NCBI GenBank assembly: GCA_028386065.3
Contig: JAKUCV010007141.1
Location: forward strand, 1-64,000
Direction of reading: 5' to 3'
Length of the DNA stretch: 64,000 bases
DNA from: Turnera subulata
Lineage: Eukaryota; Streptophyta; Magnoliopsida; Malpighiales; Passifloraceae
Each line of letters starts with the position of its first letter. Positions within the stretch are counted from its first letter, which is position 1. The notes under the pieces were generated by a model, which did not search any database, was not told the origin of the DNA, and was given only the letters and a program-made list of their open reading frames with translations. Shown here in pieces: positions 1 to 10,115 of the stretch. A program made the translations under genes and the position numbers.

Positions 1-348
1 GTGAGCGTTTCGGACTCACCCCTCGCCTGCGGGGTTTCATCCCGTAGGATGAGTTGTTTGTAGTGCAGGAACGAACCGGGCGAGCTGATGCGTACCCTTG
101 GTCAGGCTTGGATCCATAGATTGCATGTGTCGCATACAGTGTTAGTGAGATATTTAAGTCTTCCGCTGTGCATAATGTTATTGTTGTTGGGCCACTGGGC
201 CGGATTTGTTACTTATGTTGTTTTATTATTTTGGGCCGTTGGGCCGAGTTATTGTTGTTCACACTGTATGCTTGGGCTTATTGGGTTGGGTTGTCACAGT
301 TCCGGCACGTGTTTACTGTGTACGGTAAATACGGGTCGGGGCGTTTCA
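1..348 (+). mobile_element. 3' end of a Gypsy-type LTR, truncated by the window edge
   Basis: The segment ends in GGTCGGGGCGTTTCA, the same terminus (seen in reverse complement) that opens the LTRs at 26513, 26894, 30753 and 35964. Upstream it shares the CACGTGTTTACTGTGTACGG stretch, GGGCC-rich repeats and the CATCCCGTAGG box with them. It lies on the + strand, opposite to the 26-39 kb copies. No primer-binding site follows base 348, so this looks like the outer end of an element or solo LTR lying mostly to the left. It is closest to the B-type LTR at 26894-29424. Short ORFs inside are noise. Confidence 0.8.
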
Positions 349-1138
349 GGCTCTGCATTGATAAATAATCAAGTTTTTTTTTTAAATGCTAAATAATCAA
401 GTTATGTGAAGAGGATAAATATCAATTTAATTATAACAGCCAACATTTTCATCCCATGTACACGTTTCATCATGTAATATTATATGACTAATTTATGGAT
501 TGGTGATGCAATTGTTGATAGTTGCTTTGTTGAACGCTGAAGTAATGACTTCGGGGCTGCGCCAAATGCAGCTCACCATCAGAGTACAATCCCATCAGTT
601 TAATTTCTTCTTGCAGAAAATTTGGAAGTACACAGAATTTTTACACAGATATAATTCCTAGTGTGTTCAAGATATAACATTATAATTCTCAATATATATA
701 TATATAATATATAATAACATACCTTTTCAAAATTACAATGAAAATTAAAATTTTAAAAAATAGTGTTCCACATATATATAGTTTTACCGTAGCAAAACAT
801 GAAGGACAATATTGGAGAATATAGTAAAAAGTTTCTTCCCTCGTGTGTGTAACAAATGAATTTCACAACCTCCTAATAAGTCTTAAACAATGCAATGTAA
901 TTATAAGTCAGAAAAGATAATACTAATGAACTCTCCCTTCAAAATATTTTGAACAAACAGCTAGCGTAGACGTTGATTTGTTAAGGAAGTAATACATGTA
1001 ACTAGAGTTACTGCGGCGCAGCTTTCTTTAGTTTCCCATTTGCAAATCATGACATCCCTTGCAACCTACACTATTCTTCTTTATCTAAAACTGCAATATC
1101 TTATGTTATATCCATTAATGCATCCATACAAGAATTGT
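349..1138. other. AT-rich intergenic region upstream of the polygalacturonase
   Basis: No coding signal is visible. The stretch is AT-rich with TA dinucleotide runs around 690-720, and it presumably includes the polygalacturonase promoter. Confidence 0.6.
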
Positions 1139-1143
1139 AGTAG

Positions 1144-1151
1144 TATAAATA
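1144..1151 (+). promoter_or_regulatory. Probable TATA box of the polygalacturonase gene
   Basis: TATAAATA lies about 140 bp upstream of the chosen ATG at 1289, which leaves a 5' UTR of roughly 110 bp if transcription starts about 30 bp downstream. The position is inferred from sequence only. Confidence 0.55.
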
Positions 1152-1288
1152 CTCCACTCTTCAGCTTCCCCACCAACAAACCCATCGGTTCTTCTTCTAC
1201 AGCATCATATATCCTATTAATTGCCAATAATATCATTTCAACAACATCAATATATTCAGTTCCTTCCTCAGAAAAAAAGATAGCTAGC

Positions 1289-2772
1289 ATGGCGAAGCTT
1301 CTCTCCCTTTATATTGTAATCTTAGCTCTTCTTGTTTTCCCTATCAAGATATCCGCAGAAATTGCAAGCTATAATGTTCTGAAGTATGGAGCCAAACCAA
1401 ATGGGAAAGAAGATTCTACCCAAGCCTTCCTAGATGCATGGAATGCTGCATGTGCCTCTGAATCTTCAACCTTGATATATGTACCTAAGGGAAGGTATCT
1501 TCTTGGCTCTTTGGCCTTTAGAGGAGACGGATGCAAGAGTCCTGAAATTACCATCCGGATCGATGGGACCCTTATAGCTCCTGAGGATTATCGGATACTT
1601 GGTCAGTCTGCCAGTTGGATTAGCTTTGAGAAGGTGAATGGTGTTTCAGTTGTTGGTGGGGCACTTGATGCTAAAGGATCTCCATTGTGGGCTTGTAAGG
1701 CCACAGGAAACAACTGCCCAAGTGGAGCTACGGTACTGCATTTCTTATTTTTGTTTAATTTACTCCATTACAATGAATGTTATTTTGACGACAAAGTTGT
1801 TGACAATGATATTTAATGTTTGTGGATTGCAGACAATGAGTTTTTCTAATTCCAAGAACATAAAGGTAAGCAGGTTGGTGTCGTTGAACAGCCAGATGTT
1901 TCACATTGTGATCAATGGCTGCCAAGATGTGCTAGTCCAAGGAGTAAGAGTGATAGCAGCGGGAGATAGTCCCAATACTGATGGCATCCACGTCCAGTTA
2001 TCCAAAAATGTTGTGATCATGAATTCTTCTATCAAAACCGGGGATGATTGCATCTCAATTGGTCCGGGAACTGAGAACCTTTGGATCGAAGGGGTCAAAT
2101 GCGGTCCTGGCCATGGCATTAGGTGAGTTAATTGCTCAAAACTAGCTTATGTACATGCCTCTTTGAGAGTTTTGTAATGATTACGGCCATAGTGATTTAC
2201 GTTAGGAAATGATTTGCAGCATTGGAAGTTTAGCAAAGGATGCGGAAGAGCAAGGGGTGCAAAATGTAACGGTGAAAAGGACAATTTTCGCAGATACCCA
2301 GAATGGATTTAGGATCAAGTCTTGGGCCAGACCAAGCAATGGGTTTGTGCAAGGTGTCCGATTCATAGGTGCAATTATGCATAATGTGCAAAACCCCATT
2401 CTTATAGATCAACACTATTGTCCTCACAACTTGAATTGTCCTACTCAGGTAGTCAAGAGTTTCCCCGACACAAGTTCTCTCTTCCCTCCTTTTTTGCCTT
2501 ATAGCACTAATTAATCAGTATAGTTCATGACTTTCGTCTTTTGATTATAGGTATCAGGTGTACAAATAAGTGATGTACTGTATCAAGGAATTCGAGGAAC
2601 ATCTGCCACACCAGTTGCCATTAAATTCGATTGCAGTTCCAAGAATCCATGCAAAGGAATAAGAATGGAGGATGTGAATTTGACGTACTTGAATCAAGCA
2701 GCACAATCCTCTTGTTCCAATGCCAACGGAAATGTAGCCGGTCAAGTTCAACCTAACAACTGCCTTGCATAA
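1289..2772 (+). CDS. Polygalacturonase (glycoside hydrolase family 28), secreted
   Basis: The enzyme hydrolyses alpha-1,4 galacturonan in cell-wall pectin and acts in the apoplast. I read four exons: 1289-1732, 1833-2122, 2220-2448 and 2551-2772, all with GT-AG introns and consistent phase, giving 394 aa, normal for plant GH28. Residues 1-24 are a hydrophobic signal peptide (MAKLLSLYIVILALLVF). All four family motifs are present: SPNTDGIH with catalytic Asp at about 198, GDDCIS with two Asp at 219-220, CGPGHGIS with His242, and RIKSW at 276-280. The start at 1289 is preferred over the in-frame ATG at 1040 because the latter lies upstream of the TATA box and only the former begins a signal peptide. 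There is no N-terminal propeptide, which suggests a pollen or exo-type clade enzyme rather than a fruit PG, but I cannot settle the clade. Complete and apparently functional. Confidence 0.93.
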
Positions 2773-3131
2773 ATTACAAGTAATGAGTATGATGTATTAT
2801 ATATAGCTAGCTAGCCCCTGGTGCTGATCCGTTTATACAACTCAAGTTACAAGATGTACAACAATCTTTATTCTTTTTCATTTATATAATGTTTAGATGT
2901 AACATATTTGGATTGATAAAAATGAATTCTTTTCTTTGTTTCTTTTCTTCCTTTATACCCTTTCAATCCTTCAGCATCAAGACTGCTAAGTACAGACCAC
3001 CATCAGACTGGAGTGCAAAAGTCAAATCCGCAAATTCAAATTAATGCCAACTAATTCCGATTAAATGCTTAACCTTTTGTGACAATGTTAAGCTCCTTTG
3101 AATTATACAATGGGAGCCTAGTTATAATAGG
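2773..3131. other. 3' flank of the polygalacturonase up to the MULE insertion
   Basis: AT-rich sequence that probably contains the 3' UTR. Nothing else is recognised. Confidence 0.5.
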
Positions 3132-3139
3132 AACGAAAT
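3132..3139. repeat. Left target-site duplication of the MULE-like element
   Basis: AACGAAAT here is repeated exactly at 4813-4820, immediately outside the two inverted termini. An 8-9 bp duplication fits Mutator-like or hAT transposases; the long TIRs favour Mutator-like. Confidence 0.8.
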
Positions 3140-3440
3140 CGGTAAAATAGTTTTTCTTGTCCCTTCACTTTTTTGTTTTCGCATTTGTTGTCCCTCTTCC
3201 TTTTTTTCACTCAACATGTCCCTCAACTCTTATTTTACCGGGTCACCTTGTCCTTATTACCCTCTACAGCCGGTTAATGACTACGGTGCTGACACGTGTC
3301 AAGTGGGGCCCATAATTTGCTGATTTTTAATTCATTCTCTCTTTTTTGTCAAAATTTAATTTCTAAAACAATTGTTAAATAAAATAAAAAATGAAAAAAA
3401 TGAAAAAAAATCCTAATAAACAATTTTAATAAACAATTGT
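3140..3440 (+). repeat. Left terminal inverted repeat of the MULE
   Basis: This pairs with 4520-4812 in inverse orientation. Matching blocks include the CTGACACGTGTCA palindrome region, GGGTCACCTTGTCC and AATTTCTAAAACAATTGTTA. The inner boundary is fuzzy because both arms become AT-rich. Confidence 0.8.
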
Positions 3441-3600
3441 AATTCATCTGATTTTTTTTCCTCTTTCATTCTTCCCTATTCTCTATTTTCTGGAAAATCT
3501 TTTTAGATTAAAAAAACCCAACCCCAATCTTTTAAATTTAATTCACAGTTTACACACAGCCAACCACTCTTGACCCACTCACCAGAGATTACAAAAAAAA

Positions 3601-3942
3601 ATGTCAAATTCACCGGTGAAGAAGACGACAACCACCACAAACCCTACCCCTAATCCAAACCCGTCACTGCTTGCACCCATAAAGACCCGAACCAGGACAC
3701 TAAGCTTCAGCGACAATTGGTTTAGAGACGTACTCTCGCCGAAGCATGCAAGTCCAAGGAGGAAGATGATGCAGCAGCAGTTCAACAACCACCACCCCCA
3801 TAAGAATTCTGACCCTGACCTTTCAGCTATAGCCGTCACGACTGCCTCATCTCCACCACCTGCTCCTCCTCTGACACGGCGGCCAAGAGACGACGCCACC
3901 GCCACGACGAGCTCGACACCACCACCGAGGGTCTGCGTTTGA
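3601..3942 (+). CDS. ORF carried inside the MULE, unknown product
   Basis: An open frame of 113 codons starts directly after an A-rich leader. The protein is basic and low in complexity: Thr/Pro/Asn-rich at the start, then RTLSFSDNWFRDVLSPKHAS, which looks like a genuine protein motif, and then Pro/Ala/Thr-rich with TRRPRDD. I do not recognise the family. It stops at 3942, inside GC-rich sequence that continues to about 4260 with open frames on both strands. It may be a captured host 5' exon; an alternative is chance openness of GC-rich DNA. Confidence 0.35.
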   Translation: MSNSPVKKTTTTTNPTPNPNPSLLAPIKTRTRTLSFSDNWFRDVLSPKHASPRRKMMQQQFNNHHPHKNSDPDLSAIAVTTASSPPPAPPLTRRPRDDATATTSSTPPPRVCV

Positions 3943-4519
3943 GCCACCGCCGTGCAGGTCCGATCTCCCCTTCTCCTCTGCAGTAAGTGCCGGCGTTGTG
4001 ACCATCGTCTCCTCTTCTCCTCAAATCCGCCGCTGCCACCTCCTCTCCAAGCCGTCGCCGCCCCTGGGTGAAGAAGCCGAGACCAGCATGACGGTCAGGG
4101 GCAGGGACTCGCACCGCCGTCGTCGTGAGTCGCCTCCTCCTCTGCAAATCGCGATACCGATCCTCTCCTCTCCTTCGATCCGCTGTCTGAGCCAGCAGCG
4201 GAGGAGGTTGAGAGCATTCTTGATGACGGGTAGGGGGTGCCTCGCTGCGTGCAACCATGGAGCCATTGTTGTTGTTTTTTTTTTTAAATTCAAATCCCCT
4301 AAACGTGTTAATCGAGTTTTACGTTGATGGATTGATGGTGGCTTTGGGTTTGTGTTGGTTTGGTTCATGTCTTGTTTTGCTGGTGTTTTGTGGCGATTAG
4401 AAAAAGAGAGGAGGAAGAGGACGGCGGGTGTGGGTGGTGGGAAAGAAGAGAATTTTTTTTCATTTTTTTATTTATTAGAGAAAAATTAAACTGGGAGGTA
4501 ATTATTTATTAATTAATTA

Positions 4520-4812
4520 ACAATTATTTATTAAAATTGCTTATTAGGATTTTTTTTCTTTTTTATTTTGTTTAACAATTGTTTTAGAAATTAAATTTTG
4601 ACAAAAAAAGAGAGAATGAATTAAAAATCAGCAAATTGTGGGCCCCACTTGACACGTGTCAGCACCGTAGTCATTAACCGGCTGTAGGGGGTAATAAGGA
4701 CAAGGTGACCCGGTAAATTAAGAGTTGAGGGACATGTTGAGTGAAAAAAAAGGAAGAGGGACAACAAATGCGAAAACAAAAAAGTGAAGGGACAAGAAAA
4801 ACTTTTTTACCG
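4520..4812 (-). repeat. Right terminal inverted repeat of the MULE
   Basis: Reverse complement of the left arm at 3140-3440, with scattered mismatches and small indels (for example, one extra G in the run before TAATAAGGACAAGG). The two arms have therefore diverged somewhat since insertion. Confidence 0.8.
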
Positions 4813-4820
4813 AACGAAAT
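4813..4820. repeat. Right target-site duplication of the MULE-like element
   Basis: Exact repeat of AACGAAAT at 3132-3139. Confidence 0.8.
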
Positions 4821-5591
4821 CTCCCACTGTCAGCACTGGAGATATGCTTTAGAGAATAGTATGGTACTCTTCTTATGCCCGCTCGAGAAAGGAAAAGGAT
4901 ATGGTAATATATCCTTTTTTTTTATGCAAATAGTAATATATCCTTTCACACTCAGGAGAAATTATGCTGAATCACACGAGAAATATTATTGCTTATAATT
5001 ATTTTGACCGTTGGATGAATAAGGAATAAAACTAACGTTACAAGTTGATTGGTTCTTCCTTTTGTCTTCTCTTCTTTTTCTATTTGCTTTAGTTTTTCGT
5101 ACACAAAGTTTTATGTATTTTTTGGGTATGGTATCCGAGTAATATACAACCTTTTACTTCTTACAAGATCCAAAGCTTGAATATGTTTAGTATCAAAAAA
5201 AAAAGCTTGAATATGTGAAATATATATAAGAGTAAGAGTAGGGACGAAGACAAAGAGAAATATATATATATATATAATTTGATTTATTGTGTATATATTG
5301 GAAGTATATATGTGCAATGACTGATTGTAACAAAGTTCAGAAGTATAACAAAGTTAAAGGTTGTACATTTTTCCACCTTTTTTCCTTTTGAAAAGAATAT
5401 AGCAAGTTTTTTTATATTAAATGTTTATGTCTCATTGGGTCAAAAATATTATAAATTCAATCACATATATATGAATTCATATATTTTTAATAATAAGTAT
5501 TTTATTGCCACAAACAAGAAAACCATTAACATTAGAGGATTCAACCACAAGCCTGAGAAGAAATAGGATCCACAATAACACTAGCTATGAA
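4821..5591. other. AT-rich intergenic region and probable 3' UTR of the GST gene
   Basis: This holds TA-repeat microsatellite sequence near 5258-5275 and a short duplication of AAGCTTGAATATGT (about 5173 and 5203). No gene is seen. The end nearest 5592 should hold the 3' UTR of the minus-strand GST. Confidence 0.5.
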
Positions 5592-8511
5592 TCATAATGC
5601 TGCTGCAAAGCGTTGCCTGTAACTTTCCACATGTTGTTTTGGATCACGTTTCGTTTGGTTGTATGCCTCATTTCTGTCCATCTCCTGCTCAAAAAGTAAG
5701 ATAAGTATCATACTTCATAAAACAATTGATACAAAAGTATTATTTCTTTATTTCTCATCTTAAAAGAAAAATGAAGTATTTGGAAGTATTAAAAGCCCAA
5801 AAGTTGGTGTCTATTACACTTTGAGCTCAAATGGAACTCAAATGCTATTCTTCACTCTGAGCATTTCATTGATTGGGAAGACAGTTTAGAAGGCTATAAA
5901 TCCTACCCAAGTTTTACTTGAAAACAATACTCCTCTTCTAGACTTTCCTTGACCCGCAGGGAGATTACGCACAAATGACAAAAGAAATCTTTCCATGATT
6001 AAATTAACAAACCTCAAAATGACTCAATCTACCATAACAAACCACACCATAAGCAAAGAAGCATTTTGCACCTTTTCATCATGGAAATAGACAAAGGCCA
6101 GAAGGAATACTAGTAGATTTCGCCATACCTCAATCCAAGCTGCTAATTTAGGCCTCCCCGCTGTGATGTCATAGTTTTTGAAATCCAACAATGTAGGTTG
6201 AAATCTCTCAATAAATGGAGCATAAGCTATGTCCACCTATAGATGATCAGTATATTCAGACGTATCAAGTTCTAAATACCAGTATAAGAAAGTTGAGGAC
6301 TCGAGCATGAATTTCTTTTCAAGGAGATACATAACACAGGAATCTACACTTTGGACAGAGTTCCTGCCCGTAATTGTCAAAAAGCTACATCACTTCCACA
6401 ATATGTTTCTTACCAGACTGAACTGGCCAAGGAAGAAAGGACCATCATCAAACTTGGAAAGAGCCGTTTCAAGGTAATCAAATGCAGTGCCTAGGTCAGC
6501 AAGACATTCTGGTTATTTTACATATGCTTAGAGCAGGCTAAGAAATAACAAGGTAAGTATGCATGGCACTCACCAGCTTCATCTGCATCTCCTTTTAGAG
6601 TAGAGCGTATAGCCTTATTGAATGAGTCAGTATAGGAAAACAACTCCTCTGCAAACTCTTTCTTTGCAGGATCCTGTGATTCATGGTATGATCAGTTATG
6701 CACTTTAAGTGAAAAACATAAACAAGAAAGAGTGGATCGTCCAATCTTACATCAGGGGAAAGAGATGGGCCAGCAAAGTTACCGTCTATATATTTAATCA
6801 AATCAAGTGACTCTCCTTTCACTTCCTTATTGTGTTCCAATGCAGGTACCTGCATAAGAATGCAGCATGAACAACCACAAAAGAACATATTTAACCGATG
6901 GAGCCAAGGGGGACAAGGGGAATCCGAGTTTTTCTTTTTTGACTAGTGCATTATGCATCTATCTGCAACGTGAGGATTTAGCTCTTAAAAAACTTGCTTT
7001 ACCCTCACCTTATTAGCAGAGTAAACTTTCTCCTTGTACCAATCAGGCCTATCTTTCAGATCAATTGGAACCAATGTTATCTTCTCCTGCAAACCCTGCT
7101 CGCCCATTTGGGTATACAAGAAGCAAGTTTAACCAGGGAAAGAGTGAAGAGTTTAAATACTTTGAAATAGCGTGTACTGGCTACACTAAACTCAAAAAAA
7201 AAAAACATGAGAGAGCTCAAAAAGTTGAAATCCACCAAAAACCTGAACCCACAACCAGATTACACTACTCTTTCAGACAGAGATATTGAGAATGCGAACC
7301 ACAGAATTATCTCTTCTCACCCTCCTATCAGTCCCAAAGATATCCCAAAATCCCATCAATCTATCTCTCCGCCTCCATTCAAATGGGGATCATCCTCAAC
7401 ATCCTGAGATTGATATAATGTGGAAGATTGGAGAAATGCTAAACATCATTAAGGGGCACTCAAAATCTCATCTTCTTTCAGAATTAATTTCCAAGGAAAA
7501 CAGCCCCAAAGCATCCTAGCCTTTCTGCCTAGTAGTGCTGGTTCCCAGAATGCTGTTACTTGTAGCCTGGCTCTATCTGGGATCTTTACTCATTTCCAAT
7601 TCTTTCAAGTTCCTAAAGACAAACAAATACGTAAAGGCACTCCACCTAGCCCTCCCATGTTTCCAATTTTCTTAGGAAATGAGATTTACAGTCTGCCAAA
7701 CCTACCTTAGCTTTGAAAATAGAACTAAACATAACGAATATCAAATGACAAAAGAACCTCATCATTATTTCCTGCCACAAAACCAGCAGAAATCACACAA
7801 AAGAATAGATGCGGATGCTCATGAGGAGTTATAGTAGAAATTAGAGAGAACCTTACAGTTCCTGGTAATCCACACACGCTGCGCATATGGGCACGTGTAC
7901 GATATATACAACCTTAAACATACAAACGCAACATATTAAAGGGTAACACAGATTACTCTTCGTTCATTACACTTAAAAGTCATAAAGAGAAAACATGAAG
8001 AACATCAAGAAAAAAGCATCAAATGATTGGATGCCAAACATATCTTGACACAAGGGTGACTATACCTTGTTGTTCCATCCAAGATTTGAGGTGGGTCGGA
8101 AGAAGAAGTCAGGGCTGGTGGAAGAATCTCTTGCACAGTTCTAAAAAGATAAGAAAATAGAGAGTTATGGAACTTGAAAAAAGAACCTGCTTTACTTCTG
8201 ATTACTCTCGTATCTATCTCCACAAGGACAAATAGTTTCAGCGTTTCTTGTTATCCACAAATGGGAAATCGCATCCATGTCTGTAGAAATCACAAAACTT
8301 ACCTTGAAGACATTGTAGCTGAAGCACGCACTGCAGCTTTAGATTTTCTAAGTGATGAAAGGCAAGGAACACACTGGAGCTGAAGTGAAGGATAGTAGCA
8401 CAGTTTCCATATGGTAGGGGATTTGATGGAGGTCCTATTGGAAGATAACTGAGGAGAAACATCTATAGAGGATGTCAGTCCTGTCAAACCGTTGAAAGTT
8501 AGAGTAGCCAT
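5592..8511 (-). CDS. GSTL: Lambda-class glutathione S-transferase, plastid-targeted form
   Basis: Lambda GSTs are cysteine-type enzymes with thiol transferase and dehydroascorbate or quercetin-reducing activity rather than classical conjugation. Nine exons in transcription order: 8511-8303, 8140-8066, 7912-7852, 7095-7009, 6849-6751, 6673-6574, 6490-6414, 6236-6129 and 5684-5592, giving 302 aa with phases that fit throughout. Family marks are EILPPALTSSSDPPQILDGT, the thioredoxin-fold active site YTCPYAQRVW with Cys at about 102, KVPALEHN and ESLDLIKY for glutathione binding, and FIERFQPTLLDF in the helical domain. Residues 1-65 are Ser/Thr/Arg-rich without family similarity, as in a chloroplast transit peptide. 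A second ATG at residue 67 would give a 236 aa protein, the usual cytosolic GSTL length. The gene appears intact. Confidence 0.93.
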
Positions 8512-10115
8512 TGGTCTGGTTTATGTTTGTATTGGTTTCCTATTGATAGTTACAGGTTTTGTTCTGTTTGCTCTGATTTGAAGGTGTTAGTGGCTCAGGT
8601 CCAATCATGCACTACCTACCTCCACCACAATTTTTTTATTTTATCTTCTCTTCCATATTCCAAGTGTGTGCGTATTTTATATGTGTTGAATAACAAAAGA
8701 GAGGGATAGAGGGAGACAAAGAGCATCTATTTTATTTTTATTTTTTTCAGATTTTTTATGTTCGGGACTTTGTTCCCTTGTCTTGTACCGTCCCTTTACG
8801 TCTACCATCTTCTCTTGTATAAGATATAAGTCGGATTGAGCTCCCGACTTCTAACCATGTATTAAGCTCACATATATTGTTTAATATACTTCCCGATTTA
8901 GTATCTATTTTCTTTGGAATGGTTGATCCCATCTTAACATGTTAATCCAATATAACGATCATCAAACGAAAGTTTCTCCATAAACACTCTTTATTCTCAA
9001 CTACCGTCTCCGCCTAGCAAGATCATTATATATAATTCACAAGTTTATTGCATCGAATGATTGGATTATTTAATTTGACACAAGTCATCATAGCGCAATA
9101 TCTATGAGGAAAACCATAACAAACAAACGCATTTTTGTTTTATGCTATTTTGTCGGTAAAGAACGCACGTAGTATTTATGCCTTGGCAGTAATGCATACA
9201 CTGCAAGGACTGATTACTCGTTTAAAGATTTTAGTTTTGTTTCAAATTGTTAGACGTTTTAGAATTATCATGAACAATAGTTTCCAAATTCAACCCCATC
9301 AGGCCATCACTAAATATCTACGAGAAATAAAGGAAGTGCATCCTTGTGAGGCAGGCAAGCAAACCAGTAACAGAGCACATGTGCAGATCTATACATTCAA
9401 GTCTGGCGCCTGCTTTACAAATGGAATCACACGTGTGGAGACTCGCTCTTGAGATTATCAATAATCATCAATGAACGGCCCAAACACATATCAACTCCCA
9501 CTTACCAAAATATGATGCACAAAGCATCAACTACAGACAATGAATACCAACTCGACCTGAATTAAAATAGCAGATGAAAAGGTGAGGGGAAGTAAATAAA
9601 AGATCAATCAATATTGAATATACTGCTCAAAGGCTCAAGATGCAGATTCTGGTATTACAAATGAAATGAACAATTATGCGCCTGAAAAATATGAAACAAA
9701 TACTAATTTTTCCCTTATTTTGTACATAACGGAGATCAATAGATACTAAGTTGTATGAACTGCATCTCCATGGCATTTCATTTTTCTGAAATTCAATCTC
9801 AATGGTAATGTCTTTCGCAATTCCTTAAGGAGGTCTTTAAACTCAGGTATCCTGATGGTAGCTTATCAAGTCTCATGTGCGAACAGCCAGACATGCTAAT
9901 AACAAAGGCATCTCGGAAGCATCGGTCTGTCTGCGCATCAACTATACTACCAAAGCAAGTCTGTTATGACCTTAGAAAGTAAATGAGGAGCGTGGCTATA
10001 CAAATCAAAAATAAGGATAAAAGGGTATTTCCTTAAACTCCCTCCCAGAAACCAAATGTAGCTCCTCAATACAAATCAAGTGATGATTACGAGCCAGTTA
10101 TGTCTACCTTTCAAA
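8512..10115. other. Intergenic region between GST promoter and PP2C 3' end
   Basis: Bases 8512 to about 8900 should contain the minus-strand GST promoter and 5' UTR. Bases from about 9600 to 10115 probably contain the PP2C 3' UTR. The middle is AT-rich; no ORF looks like a gene, and I saw no structured repeat. Confidence 0.5.

Larger units (their letters stand above)
3140..4812. mobile_element. Non-autonomous MULE-like transposon with long TIRs (possible Pack-MULE)
   Basis: The element is 1673 bp, bounded by inverted repeats of about 290-300 bp and an 8 bp target-site duplication. The left terminus reads CGGTAAAATAGTTTTTCTTG and the right, reverse-complemented, CGGTAAAAAAGTTTTTCTTG; similarity continues inward to about 3440 and 4520, including the shared GTGCTGACACGTGTCAAGTG. 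No transposase reading frame is present. The interior (3440-4520) switches sharply from AT-rich to GC-rich coding-like sequence, the pattern of Pack-MULEs that have captured host gene fragments. Confidence 0.82.

Noticed and set aside
1040..1288. In-frame upstream start extending the polygalacturonase by 83 codons
   Set aside because: It lies before the TATA box, and the extension would bury the signal peptide.
3579..4368. Additional minus-strand and + strand frames in the MULE interior
   Set aside because: They overlap each other on opposite strands in GC-rich sequence. Only the 3601-3942 frame has a leader and a protein-like core.
6024..6236. Separate small gene starting MDIAYAPF
   Set aside because: The first codon is GTG directly after a splice acceptor. 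It is exon 8 of the GST gene.
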